This document shows, piece by piece, positions 42,062 through 54,948 of a DNA stretch of 64,000 nt. How positions within the stretch are numbered: the stretch's first letter is position 1; each line of letters begins with the position of its first letter. The DNA is from Austropuccinia psidii (Eukaryota > Basidiomycota > Pucciniomycetes > Pucciniales > Sphaerophragmiaceae). The stretch lies in the NCBI GenBank assembly GCA_023105745.1, contig JALGQZ010000008.1, positions 49,776,618-49,840,617 of the forward strand, given 5' to 3'. The position numbers were made by a program, and so were the translations under genes. The notes beneath the pieces are model-generated. The model had not been told where the DNA came from. It saw only the letters and a program-made list of their open reading frames with translations, and searched no databases.

Positions 42062-44050
42062 TGTAAGGTTTGACTATGAAAAAATAAGTAAAAATTATCA
42101 ATATTTTACTTATTGTACTATGAATTTCCTTATAAATAAAATAAATAAGATAAAAATAATTATAATAATAAAGAATTATTATAATTATGGCATAAAAATA
42201 ATTATATTATTGAATAAATATAATAATATCATTTATATTATGAAAAGTAATATAATAAATAAATATATTAATATAAGATAATAAATATATATTTAAAAGC
42301 ACTTTATTATTGTTACCAACAAATAATAAAGGCGTAAAAAATTGTTTTTTATTAATAAAAACCAATTAATAACAATAATATTACTAATATTAAAATTATA
42401 AATTAATATAAATACTATCTATATTAATTATAGAATTATTTAAAGTAATAATAGAGAGAAAATTGTTATAATAAGAAGAAATAACCTACTTTTAATACTT
42501 GATATAATGATTTTGAATGATTTTACACCAAAAAATTTAAATACAACTTATTTAAATTGTATTTACAATATATTTTAAGAGAAATTACAAATATTCTTAA
42601 TTTTATGTGGAATTGAGGTTTTTTGAGAGAATTTTAAAAAAAACGGTTAAATAAATGTAATAATCACGTCAAATATGATGATTATAATAAGATTCTCTTT
42701 GCTCTCTAATAATATAAGAGTTTTATATTTAAAGAAGAAAAAAATCACCTTTTTGATTTAATTATTTAGTGTTTTGTAAGCGTCTGAGGGGAAAATAGAG
42801 TGAAATGAGCTCTATTTATAGTAAATACCTCCCTCCTATAGTCCAGCAGGTTTCTAGTAGACTTGTACTGATGCTTTCTACTAGAATTGATCAATATTTT
42901 AAGGTTCGGTGATGATTACATCATGATCAAACCATCTCACCTCATAATTATGCCATTATTTAGAGTTATCACTATAACTCTAAGTTTGATGACATCATAG
43001 GCTTGGCAGAAGCCTAAAATTTGTGGATTTTATTAGTATTAATCATATTCTAATAGTATTCACCAGTTTTATTACTTATATGACAGTTAAACCTAAAATA
43101 AGATTACAGTGAGTGATCATCAATAATCAAATTGAAGCTTAAAATTTGATCATTAATACCTTTTAAGATATACACTCTACAGCTACTCTGAGAGTGGATT
43201 CTGATAGCTTGGCATGTCCTCAATACACTTCAAAAAGAATTTCATTGCATCATCAAAACTCTATTTTTGATGATTTTTCCTGTAATTCATCTTTTCTGTC
43301 AAAATCTAATATTTTAAACTTCAAACCGTGATTTCAAGTGGTTATACCCTGAATATTCTAATAAAAAAATTTTCATTCTTCACAGATGAACTAGTAGAGT
43401 CTGACTGTCTACTTTTTTTAAGTTTGGACCACTTTCACAACAAAGTGGTCAACAGCTTTATTGATTTTAATCAATAATCCATTACAAGTTTTAACCTTGT
43501 TTATAGCTTGTGAAATAAAGCTCATTTCTGTGTTCCTAAAGTAGCTACGTGGTGACTTCATTTTTGGTTTATCACTCTATCATGTATATTTCAAAAGATA
43601 TTAGCTAAAATCCTTGAATATATGCGTTGGCCAAAAAAGTGCATATATTCAGCTTAACTCCTTAAGTATTGACTTTGGAGATTAGCTTCTTAATTTTCTT
43701 ATGTGTAGAACTTTATGGGGAATCCAATGGCCTAATTTATTTCACATTCTGTTTCATTGGTATTTGAATAAATTAAGGATTCATGTTTTTTATAAGGTGT
43801 TATTACTTGTAACTCATTAAATATTGACTTTACAGATATGCCAAAAAAATGGTATATGTGTATTTTACCATGGGGAATCCAATGGGGTAATTCATTTTAC
43901 ATGTTTATTAATTTTATTTTAAGTTAAACCAAGTTTTATGCCTATTTATGGCAGTTTTGTAGCTTTAAGGTAATTATTTTTAAAGGTATAATTATTTTAA
44001 ATATTTCTTGTGACCTTTTTGGGTATGTGGTCATATCTCAAAGGTTCACA
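42062..44050 (-). repeat. Element C 5' LTR
   Basis: 1989 bp, from TGTAAGGTTTGAC to GGTTCACA. It is the reverse orientation of the D and solo LTRs, so it belongs to the same family. TATTTATA at 42813-42820 is the minus-strand TATA box. Around 43523 it preserves the empty site of element A. Confidence 0.92.
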
Positions 44051-45373
44051 AAAGTTGATATTCAGGCTCTACTTGCTCATATGTGAGGAATGACATATTT
44101 TCTATCATAATATTCAAGGTATAACCCCCTGAAATCATTGTTTGAAGTTTGACAGAAAGATGAGCTACAAGATAAATCATCAAAAATGTATTTTTGATTA
44201 TGTAATTAAATTCTCTTGAAATTTCAATGAGGACATTCCAAGCTATCAGAATTCACTCTCTTAATGGCTTTAGCATGTATAAACTAAAAGCTATTAATTA
44301 TTAAATTTTCAGCTTAAAATTGATCATTTATGATCACTCACTATAATCTTATCTTGAGTTTAACAGTTATATAAGTGATAAAACTGGTGAATACTATAGT
44401 ATTAGTATTAATACTAATAAAATTCACCAATCATATGCTTATGCCAACCCTATGATGTCATCAAGCTTAGAATTATAGTGATAACTCTAAATAATGGTGT
44501 AATGATAAGATAAGATGGTTTCATTATGATGTAATCATCATTAAACCTTAAAATACTGATTGGTTCAATTGGATACCATCGGTTCAAGTCTACTAGAAGT
44601 CTGTTGGCCTCCAGAAGGGAGGGGTTTACTATAAATAGAGCTCTTTTTACTCTATTTCCCCCTCAGATGCATCAACAACAATAAAACACTAAGCAAAAAG
44701 GAAAAATCTTTATTTTTCCTATATAAATCATTTATTTTATCAAGTACCAAAGGTAATCTTTATTATAATCATCAATCTTGATGTTATTACTCCATTTTCA
44801 TAATTGCTTTTGTTATATTTCTCTATAAATCTAATTTTTCTAGTAAAATTCAGAATATTTGTAATCTCTCTTATTTTATTTTTTAAATACAGTTGAAATA
44901 AGTTTTATTTACATTTCTTGGCATAAAATTGTTCAAAATAATTATTATAAGTGCTAAAAGTAGGTCATTTTCTCTTTTGTAATAATTTCTCTCTATTATT
45001 ACTTTTAATAATATAAATAGTATTTATATTAATATATAACATTAATATTGGTAATATTATTGTTATTAATTTCTTTTTATTATTAAAAAACCATTTTTTA
45101 CTCCTTTATTATTTTTTTGTCATAATAATAAAGAAATTTAAATATATTAATTATTATATATTAATATATTTATTTTTATTGTACTATATTTTTAGAATAT
45201 GAATTATATTATTATATTTATTTAATAATATTATAATTTTATGCCATAATTATAATGATTCTTCATTATTATGATTATTCTTCATTTCATCTAACAAATT
45301 AATAAGGACATTCATACTACAATAAGTGAAATATTTGTAATATTTACTTATTGTTTCATAGTCAAACCTTACA
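44051..45373 (+). repeat. Element D 5' LTR, right part
   Basis: It resumes D after element C (AAAGTTGATATTCAGG), carries TATAAATA at 44630-44637 and ends AAACCTTACA at 45373. The decayed PBS follows. Confidence 0.88.
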
Positions 45374-46054
45374 TATTAGGACCTGGCCTTGATTTTTAAT
45401 TAAAGACCTTTGAAAAAGATTTTAATTGGGTTTATCCAATAATAAATTATACTTATAATTATGAAATTATATAATAATTTTATATCTAATGTTCTTAAGA
45501 GCTATTGAGGCATTTGGAAAGCAATTGTACCGTCTTGCACATGGTTTTTCACATCCTTATACTTGCAAGAACTTTCTTTGAGTTACTCTAGTGACTAAGA
45601 ATCATATTTATAAATTAAACATAAATTTGTATTATAAATTAATCTCAACAGGATCATCTTAATTTTATTTTATTCTTTAAAAAAATATAAAGAAAACCAA
45701 TAAAAAATTCATTTTCATTCTTTTTGATCATTTCTGTTATTCATTTTATTCATTCAAAAGATTTTAAAGCAATTTTTACTTGGAAATTGCCATATCTTAT
45801 CAAAAATAACACTTTTTAAAAATACTTATATTCATTTTTCTTTTTAGTGTTTGCAGACAACCCAGGAGAGGATAATAAAACCACTGCTGAGAGATTGGTG
45901 TAAGAAACTTGTCCAAGTTCTCCAACACCAATTGTCAATAAGATAAAGAAAGCTAAGAAATTAGTCTTTCCAGGACCCACTATTCAGGACTCTGAAGCTG
46001 AGTACCTAATTCTTAATTGCCCTAAAAGACCTTTTGTTTTCTTAAATTTTTACT
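45374..46054 (+). pseudogene. Element D leader
   Basis: Homologous to the C leader in inverse orientation, including the block ending CCAGGACCCACTATTCAGGA near 45990. Stops interrupt the leader frame. Confidence 0.6.
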
Positions 46055-48223
46055 ATGACTACTAGAAGAGGATTCCAATACTGCATCCAATCAGATGGAG
46101 GTGGACTCAGAAGTAGAGTTGATCCCTCAAAAGGGAGAAGAAAGGGCAAAATCCCCAGTGGAACAGAATCCACACAAGGAAGTGCCATATCCAAAAGGCA
46201 ATTCCCAGATATGAGCATGATTTCTGAACCAGAATTGGAACTAAGCGTGAGTAACTCAAACAGGGATAAATCACATTCAGAGGGCTCAAATAGACATCTA
46301 TAGGAGCCAGTACAAGCAGTATTGCACAGTATACAAGGACAAAGATTGGGAAATGTTGCCACAAATCCACAAAGGAGTGATAATCTCCTGGCATATCCTG
46401 AAAAAATTCCTCAAAGAAGAGGAAATAGTGAGATACTCCAAAGGATGGAATCCACTATCATCCAAGCCGCAAATCAAGAAGATAAAGGAATTACATTCCC
46501 AGAATAAATAGGCAAGCAATGAAGAAGCCCCACTAGCTTCTACCAGAAAGCCTCAAGCCAACCAACTTCTCCAAGGAGGGGAGAAAAACAAGAAAAATAA
46601 TTGGAGGAAACCATATTCTCCAAGCTACAGGATCTCAAAAATCCAACAAGATGCCATGGACAATGTTTTCAACATGTCCTGAACCTTGTTGGAATTCAAG
46701 GAAAAATAGGAACAAAGAATGAGACAACCTCATTTCCCAAAGAAATAACTTTGTCTCCTGATTTTGTAAATAATTTAACTTAAATTAAAAATAGTATCTT
46801 ACCTCTGAAAGACATTAAAAATAGTCTATTATCCTTACAAGAAATAAATAACAGCTTATCATCTTTTAACAAAAATTGTTGCACAAAATAAAAAAGAAAT
46901 TTATAACATTAAATTTATGGTTGAAAATAATAAACCAAAAATTTTAATTGACAATACTCAAAAATTAATACAAGGACACCAAGAATTGAATCAATGCATA
47001 AAATATATTAAATAAAAAACTTTAACAATAAATTGTGATGTAAGCATTAACAATTTATCAGAAATATTCAACAAATTAAGTATTTCTGTTGAAAAATTTG
47101 AAGAAAAAACTTTATCACATCAAAAATTACTTCTAGACCATGTAGAAAAGAGTGATGAAGGACAAATGAATCTTGAGGATGACATTAAAAGTAAAATAAG
47201 ACTTATTAATGAAAAAATGAATAAAATAAATCAGGCTAATTTAAATATGCCAAAATTATCAACCCCATTTTCTCACATAAGAAGTCTTGTTAAGCCAAAA
47301 TAGGAAATAGAAAATCCATTAATTACAGACTTGAGTCATCAATACAATAACCAAGTCTTGATTAAGGAAGAACCTCAATTAAAATAATGGACAACATTCA
47401 CAGGTGAGGGTAAATATTACCATATGTCATCCATTGAAACAATTGATATGTTACAAGAATATTATTCCATGCCAGATGAATTAATCACTGCAAGATTACA
47501 TTCATTTTTTTAATAATATGCAAAATGATGTTATTATTGTATAAGACAAACCAATGGTAAAATACCTGGTCTTGGTGGAAAAATCAAATAATCACCAAAT
47601 GGGAAAATGATGCCTCAAGGTGTAAAATAGAAGATGCATATGAAAATTCCTTCTTTGACCCAGATAAGGATAAACCTTTGACTTGGTTCTTAAAACAAGT
47701 TGAAAGGTTGAATGCACTGTACCCAGAAATGTCACAAAAGATGCTGCAAATGAAGATACTTAAGAAATGTGGAGGTTAATTAGAACATGCCCTGAGAAGC
47801 AGGTGAATAGAACCATGCTCCACAGAAGAATTTATCAATGCACTGGAAGATATAGTGACAAGAACTAAGATTGGTAAAGCTTGGAAAAAAGTGGACATCA
47901 AAAGTCCAAATAAACCAAGAGAACATTTCAATCCCAAAACACCCAACAGTAATGAGCAAAGAAAATGCCATAAATGTGGAGTTATTGGACACTTAGCCAA
48001 TAATTGCCTTAAAAAAAATATCAATGAAATTGTGGAAACAGAGGGTCACACTGAAAAAAAAGAAGAATCAGATTCTGAAAAAGGCACTGAAGAATCAGAA
48101 ATTTCTGAAAGTGATGAAAATAATATAATTAATGCACAAATTAATAATATTGATTTAATAGATGAAGTATTAGATGTCAACTCAAACTTACCACAAGTTG
48201 GAACATCTGCTACAATCCTGTAA
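46055..48223 (+). pseudogene. Element D gag
   Basis: Pieces of gag in shifting frames: N-terminus 46055-46303 (MTTRRGFQYCIQSDGGG), 46322-46507, the coiled-coil-like stretch around 46740-47300, a capsid part around 47500-47850, and zinc knuckle CHKCGVIGHLANNC in 47855-48223. Many stops correspond to CAA/CAG or CAT codons in element C (for example a TAG at about 46302 where C reads His-Glu), pointing to C-to-T decay. Confidence 0.85.
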
Positions 48224-48267
48224 AACATAAAAGATTCCAAACTTTATAGAACCAAACCAGCAAAGGA

Positions 48268-48603
48268 ATGAGATATACAGCTGGAAAATCAAGTATAAGC
48301 ATTTTCATTGTTGAAAATCAAGAGGCAACAGTGAATGTGAATACAGGAGCATACTGTACATGTGTTGGTAAAGGTTATTTGAAATCAATTGTAGAAGATT
48401 GGGAAGAAAAACTAATACCAATACAAGGAGTCAAATTTAGTAGTGCAAGTGAAGGCATAAAGCCCATTGTAATAATTGAATTAACATTGATTTTTCCTCA
48501 CCCTTCACAGTGTATAAGAGTGAAAGTGGAGTTTATAGTAATGGAAAACTGGATTAGTAACCACTTTTACTTGGAAATGATTACTTGTCAGTTTCTGGCA
48601 TAG
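48268..48603 (+). pseudogene. Element D protease
   Basis: A 111-codon frame (RYTAGKSSISIFIVENQE). The catalytic triplet is VNVNTGAYC where A and C have LDTG, so the catalytic Asp is Asn. The rest (SSASEGIKPI, TLIFPHPSQCIRVKVE) is conserved. Confidence 0.85.
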
Positions 48604-48857
48604 ATATCTTATATCAAAAAGACAGATATTGTACCATAGGAGACAATAAAAGGCAAAAGTTTGGGTTTTCAAAAAACAAAAAACAAATTGCAGTCATAAA
48701 AAATGAAGAGGAAAGCCCAGAAAAGATTTTTTCATAAGGGACCAACTTAAAGAGGCAGAATTCAATCAAGAATTAACAGAAAAGATGAAAGAGAAATTGA
48801 TTGACCTCTTATTCAAATATAAAAAATCCTTTTCAACTGACAAAGAGCCACAAGGTG
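48604..48857 (+). pseudogene. Element D protease-RT junction
   Basis: Broken frames still carry KDRYCTIGDNKRQKFGF-like and KSFSTDKEPQG-like segments. They end at GAGCCACAAGGTG, where the solo LTR is inserted. The reading continues at 50787 (GGTGCCATTATTGAACATGAAG). Confidence 0.75.
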
Positions 48858-50786
48858 TGTGAACCTTGGAGATATGACCACATACCCAAAAAGGTCACAA
48901 GAAATATTTAAAATAATTATACCTTAAAATTACAAAACTGCCATAAATAGGCATAAAGCTTGGTTTAACTTAAAATAAAATTAATAAACATGTGAAATAA
49001 ATTACACCATTGGATTCCCCATGGTAAAATTCACATATACCATTTTTTTGGCATATCTGTAAAGTCAATATTTAATGAGTTACAAGTAATAACATCTTAT
49101 AAAAAACATGAATCCTTAATTTATTCAAATACCAATGAAACAGAGTGTGAAATAAATTGGGCCATTGGATTCCCCATAAAGCTTTACACATAAAACAATT
49201 AAGAAGCTAATCTCCAAGGTCAATACTTAAGGATTTAAGCTGAATATATGCACTTTTTTGGTCAATGCATATATTCAAGGATTTTAGCTAATATCTTTTG
49301 AAATATACATTATAGAGTTATAAACCAAAAATAAAGTAACCACCTAATTACTTTAGTAACACAGAAATGAACTTTATTTCATAAGCTATAAACAAGGTTA
49401 AAATCTGTAAGGAATTATTGATTAAAATCAACAGAGCTGTTGACCACTTTGTTGTGAAAGTGGTCCAAACATAAAAAAGGTAGACAGTCAGATTCCACTA
49501 CTTCCTTCGTGAATAATAACGTATTTTATATTACAATATGCAAGGTATAACCCCTTGAAATCATGGTTTGAAGTTTAAAATATTAGATTTTGACAGAAAA
49601 GATGAGTTACAAGTAAAATCATCAAAAATAGAGCTTTGATTATGTAATTAAATGCTCTTGTCGATGTAATAGAGACATTTCAAGCTATCAGAATCCACTC
49701 TCAGAAAAGCTGTACCGTGTATAACTTAAAAGTAATTAATGATCAAAGTTTAAGCTTAAATTTGATCATTTAAGTTCACTCACTGTAATCTTATTTTAAG
49801 CTTAACAGTCATATAAGTGATAAAACTGGTGAATACTAATAAAATCCACGAAGTTTAGGCTTCTTCCAAGCCTATGATGTCATCAAACTTAGAGTTATAG
49901 TGATAACTCTAAATAATGGCATAATTATGAGGTAAGCCGGTTTGATCATGATGTAATCATCACCAAACCTTGAACTATTGATCAATTCTAGTATGGAGCA
50001 TCAGTACACGTCTACTAGAAGACTTCTGGACTCTAGGAGGGAGGTATTTACTATAAATAGATCTCTTTTTACTCCATTTTCCCCTCAGACGCTTACAAAA
50101 CACTAAGATATTTAAATCAAAAGGTGATTTCTTTATTCTTTATATATATAGCTCTTATATTATTAAAGACCAAAGAAAATCTTATTATAATCATCATCTT
50201 TGACATGATTATCATATTGATTTAACTGTTTTGTTTAGAATTATCTTAAAAACCTCAATTCCACGTAAAATTAAGAATATTTGTAATTTCTCTTAAAATT
50301 TATTGTAAATATAATTTGAAAAAAGTTGTATTTACATTCTTTTGGTGTAAAATTATTCAAAATTATTATATTAAGTATTGAAATTAGGTTATTTCTTCTT
50401 ATCATAGTAATATTCTCTCTATTATTACTTTAAATAATTCTATAAATTAATATAAATAGTATTTATATTAATTCATAACTTTAATATTAGTAATATTATT
50501 GCTATTAATTGGTTTTTATTAATAAAGAACAATTTTTTACGCCTTTATTATTTGTTGGTAACAATAATAAAGTGCTTTTAAATATATTAATTATCTTATA
50601 TTAATATATTTATTTATTATATTATTATATTTGTTCAATAATATAATTATTTTTACACCATAATTATAATAATTCTTTACTATTATAATTATTTTTATCT
50701 TATTTATTTCGTTTATAAGGACATTCATAGTACAATAAGCAAGATATTAGTAATTTTTACTTATTGTTTCATAGTTAAACCTTACA
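48858..50786 (+). mobile_element. Solo LTR (element E) inside the D pol
   Basis: 1929 bp, TGTGAACC to CCTTACA, the same family as the C and D LTRs. It is flanked by a perfect 5-bp duplication AGGTG (48853-48857 and 50787-50791). No internal element sequence is present, so it arose by LTR-LTR recombination. TATAAATA is at 50052-50059. Confidence 0.95.
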
Positions 50787-52240
50787 AGGTGCCATTATTG
50801 AACATGAAGTAGACATTATCCTTAATTTATAAAAGCCTTATCCACCCCTGTTAAGAAGACCAGCTTACCCAGCTAGCCCAAGAGCTAGAGAAACCTTAGA
50901 GGTACAAATTAAACAATTAATGGACCTTGGGGTATTAAGGAAAGTAGGAAATAATGAACAGGTAGGCCACTAAACCTGTAAGTATTACGTGGCATAATGG
51001 AACATCAAGGATGGTAGGGGCTTTAGAGCTCTAAATACCTACACTATCCCTGACAGATATTCCATACCCAGAATTCATGAGATATTGACACAATTGTCAC
51101 AGGCTAAGTTCATTACAGCAATGGATTCTCTAAAAGGATTTCATAAAAATGTCTTGACAGACAATGCTAAGAAACTACTTAGGATAATAGTTCACTGTGG
51201 GATATATGAATATTTGAGAATTCCATTTGGCATAAAAAATGCACCTTCCCAATATCAAAGGATGATAAACACCATATTTCCTGAAGAGTTATCAGAAGGA
51301 TGGTTAATTATCTATATTGATGATATGATAGTTTGCTCAGAAATGTGGGAAAGTCACCTCACAAGACTAGAAAGAGTACTACAAAAGATAGTCCAAGTGG
51401 ATATGAAAATTTCCCTCAAAAAGTGTCATTTTGCATATAGTGAGCTAAAAGCACTAGGACATGTTTTATATGGACTAAGCTTGGGCATAGATAAGAACAG
51501 AGTAGTAGGATTACTTTTGAAACCAATTTCGCAAGCCAAAAAATAAATGAAATCATTTCTAGGATTTTCTGGTTAATACAGATGGCATATAAAAGACTGC
51601 AAGAATTGCCAAATCCTTTTATAAACTCTGTGACCAACATACAGTTTATGAAATTACTGAAGAAAGGGTCACAGCATATGAGGAATTGAAAAAAGCCCTC
51701 ACAAATTCCCCATTTCTTATAATTCCAGATTGTAAACTAACTTTTAAACTATAAATTGACGCTTGTGGAGAAGTAATGGGTGCTGAACTACACCAGACAC
51801 AAATAATCAATGATAAACCTGTTGAAGGACCAATTTGCTTCATTTAAAGACAGATTAATCCAACAGAAGCAAGGTATGGAGCAAGCCAAATGGAATTTCT
51901 TTTCTTAGTCTGGGCTTTAAAAAAATTACATTATTATTTGGATGGTACAGTTTTTGATGTAATTACAGACTGTAATGCTTCAAAATCTTTGTTAAACATG
52001 GAGACACCAAATAAACATATGCTAAGATGGAAAATTCCTATCCAATAATATAGAGGAAATATCCCTATAGTTCATAAATCTGGAAATATTCACAAAAATG
52101 CAGATGGTCTTAGTAGATGGGCCTTAGCAAATACACCTGAAAACCCAGCATGGGTACCACAGGAAGAGCACCATATAGAAGGCATATTTGTCACAGAAAT
52201 TGGCACATAGTTCTTCAATCAAGTTAAAGAAAGCTATAAG
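50787..52240 (+). pseudogene. Element D reverse transcriptase and RNase H
   Basis: RT fragments: RRPAYPASPRARE in the 50850 region, then a 153-codon frame (51085-51546) with TAMDSLKGFHKNV, YEYLRIPFGIKNAPSQYQRM and an intact YIDDMIV active site. Downstream, RNase H is readable with several stops ([31 protein letters not shown] up to about 52120). Confidence 0.85.
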
Positions 52241-53456
52241 ATGCATAATAACTGTCATATCCTCTGCCAACTTCTGATCAAAGAATGCAAAGACCCATCA
52301 CTCTCATCCAAACTAGATGAAATATGGAAAAAAGCATATGATGAGGGAAGATTCCACCTCCTTGATGGAATACTGTATCATAGAACAAAACACAAACGTG
52401 TAATGACCTTAACAGATAGAACATTTATAAGTAATATATTACATTAATTTCATGATAGTGTTGCATCTGGACATCTCTCAGAAGATAGAATACTGGGAAG
52501 GGTTAAAACCTTCTCTTGGTGGCTAAATTGGAGAAACTATGTTTCAGAATACTGCCAAACCTGTGACAGATGTCAAAGATGCAAACAGTGCCACAGAAAA
52601 GAAATTTGTAATGATGATTCAAATCCGAGAACCAAAATACCCATGGGAAATAGCTCACATGGATTGGGTAACAGCCTTACCTCCAGGAGAAGACAGGAGT
52701 TATCATGCATTCTTAGTACTGGTTTACAGATACAGATAAAATTGAATGTTCTCACTATGTAATAAAGATAGCACAGCTATGCAGACAGCCATAATGATAT
52801 GGAACAAATCTATTAGCTACACAGGCTTATTCCAAAATATCATAAGTGACAGAGACCCAAAATTCACTTCAGCATTATGGACAAACCTCCATAGCTTGTT
52901 TGGAACAAAGTTATCATTCTCAACAGCTTACCACCCTCAAACTGATGGTGAAGCAAAATAAATTATACAGACCTTAAAAGACATGATCAGATGATTCTGT
53001 GCTTATGGACTAGAATTCAAAGACTTTTATGGCTTTACCCATAATTGGTGTACCTTAATACCAGCTCTTTAAGTGGCATATAAAACATTAATCCATTATT
53101 AAACTGGCAAAACACCACCAATGTTAGAAAAAGTTGGGAATCCAAGACTTCCTTATGATATTCTCAAAAAAGGACTTAGTGGATATATATCCAACAGCAA
53201 GAAGTTTTAAAATGATTCTTGACAAATCAAGAAATCATGCAAACAGATGTATGCAAGACTCTTTCAAGTATGCAAAAGAGAGATGGGATAAAAATTATAA
53301 ACCACTTGACTTTAAAGTAGGAGACTTGGTCTTTGTATCAACTCTGAATTTTACTAATATCAAAGGCCCAAAGAAATTGAGAGATTACTTTGCAGGACCA
53401 TGTATGATGAAAGCACTACATGGACTTAATGCTGTGCAATTAGAGCTAACAGGTGA
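52241..53456 (+). pseudogene. Element D integrase
   Basis: Frames 52241-52447, 52539-52739, 52746-52961 and 53134-53472 cover the zinc domain and core: [20 protein letters not shown], [45 protein letters not shown] (the catalytic Glu follows a disrupted segment), and KVGDLVFVSTLNFTNIKGPKK. It is interrupted at 53457 by a DNA transposon. Confidence 0.85.
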
Positions 53457-54523
53457 CACTACAAACATTTAGCAGTCGTTACAGGCTTATGCGACACCTG
53501 ACGTTTCACAGAAGTCGCCTAGTCTGCGCGCGTGTCTGGCCGCGGCTTTGCAGCGACAGTAAGCTCAATGCAGCGACACTCAGGCCCATGGCTCACTTAC
53601 CCTCTCACCATTTCTCCCCCATTATCTGTCTGGCTCCACCCACACTAATGTTGGCAGGCATTGTCCAATTTTGTTTCCCCATTATCACGTTCAGACCATG
53701 GAATTTTGAACGGCGATCCCGATCAATCCAACAAATGGCCCATTTTCAATGAAACTAAATATCATCTGCCTCATATGACCTACCATCAAGAATGATTGGG
53801 TCATGGCATCGGTAGAGAAAAAACCACCACCTTGAGCAGCTACATATGAATCTTTTATAATATAAATAATTTGATCATTTATGTTAGCCAATAATAAGAA
53901 TTTAATTAATTAATATCTCATCAAAAAATGGATTCCCTTTATCATCTTCAAAGCTAGTGTTCTGTGTCAAAAATTGTAAAATACGCAAAAACAAAAATTC
54001 TGGATAAGCTTGCAAACAAGTCTGGTAAACCCAGAAAAACAGGAACTTTGATGATATTATCTTTTTAGCTTGAAAAATGGATTTTATAGTTTATGATCAA
54101 AGAAATAAGTTGTACTTTTTACAGAAAACAAATTAATATGCGATAATGAGTTAGTGACTAGCAATTTGATGCTACTTATACATTCGGTGAAGCCCTCCTT
54201 GGGTGAGCCAGCCGATTGATACCAAATTGAATAACTTGTTCACTCAGGATGAAGTAGACGACACATGAACCACTCTATCTTATGCTGTCAGAGAGCTAGA
54301 AAAGGACATAGCGGAACAGCTCGCAAAGCTAAGCAAAGAAAGATCTCAGATAGCCCTTACTGAATCTGCTATCTTTGTCGGTCTGTTTGTTCATTCTCAA
54401 TATCTAGCAAATGTCGTTCCAACTAAGAAACTGTCGTTGCAGATACAAAGGGGTGGGGATTAAAAACATCTGCAACGACTGGGTGTCGCTGCCGACCGCA
54501 ACGACTGCAAAATGCTTGCAGTG
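53457..54523. mobile_element. Non-autonomous CACTA-type DNA transposon
   Basis: 1067 bp. It starts CACTACAAACATTTAGCAGT and ends CGACTGCAAAATGCTTGCAGTG. The first and reverse-complemented last 24 bases agree at most positions, giving terminal inverted repeats. The 3-bp duplication TGA (53454-53456 and 54524-54526) and the CACTA start fit the CACTA/EnSpm superfamily. Subterminal repeats of CAACGACTG/CAGTCGTTG type occur at the right end. Removing the insert rejoins the integrase tail (ACAGGTGAGCTT as in element C). No transposase frame is visible. It is richer in CpG than its host. Confidence 0.85.
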
Positions 54524-54948
54524 TGAGCTTATGAACAAACACCCATATTTCCCTGTAAGTCTGATAAAGCCTTACAGCTCAAGTGACAAGGAAATATTTC
54601 CACTAAGAAAGAGATCCCCACTTGAAATCCCTCCTATAGAAGAGGGAGAAGAAAATAAAATTGTAAAAATCCTTAAAGAAAGAAGGACAAGAAACAAAAA
54701 AGAAAGGGAATACCTTGTAAGGTATAGAAACCAAGCTCAAGAAGATTAATGGCTACTTGAGAAAGAGATAACTAATGCTGATCAACTACTAAAAAGGTTT
54801 GGAAATTAAAGAAGACCTAAAGAATAAGAGCATTAAGCATTATTGAGCTTCAAGACTAACAATGCCTAATGAAGATGTAGGACAGTGGATGATACCTTAG
54901 TTAACTACATCAGATTGTGGTACAATATTTTTTTTGTAGTAGGGTATT
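54524..54948 (+). pseudogene. Element D integrase tail and 3' flank
   Basis: It continues pol: [48 protein letters not shown], then a stop where A has Glu-Cys (chromodomain-like region). The PPT position just before 54949 reads GTAGTAGGGTATT, probably decayed. Confidence 0.8.

Larger units (their letters stand above)
1581..44050 (-). mobile_element. Element C: decayed minus-strand Gypsy element inserted in the D LTR
   Basis: The 5' LTR is at 42062-44050, the interior runs from 42061 down to about 35646, and the 3' LTR is split (1581-3048 and 35307 to about 35645). Flanks AAAGC and AAAGT match at 4 of 5 bases. Joining the two flanks rebuilds sequence seen intact at about 55548-55575 in the D 3' LTR, which supports insertion into D. 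The 3' LTR is truncated: at about 35645 LTR sequence passes straight into pol, so PPT and outer U3 are deleted. Confidence 0.85.
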
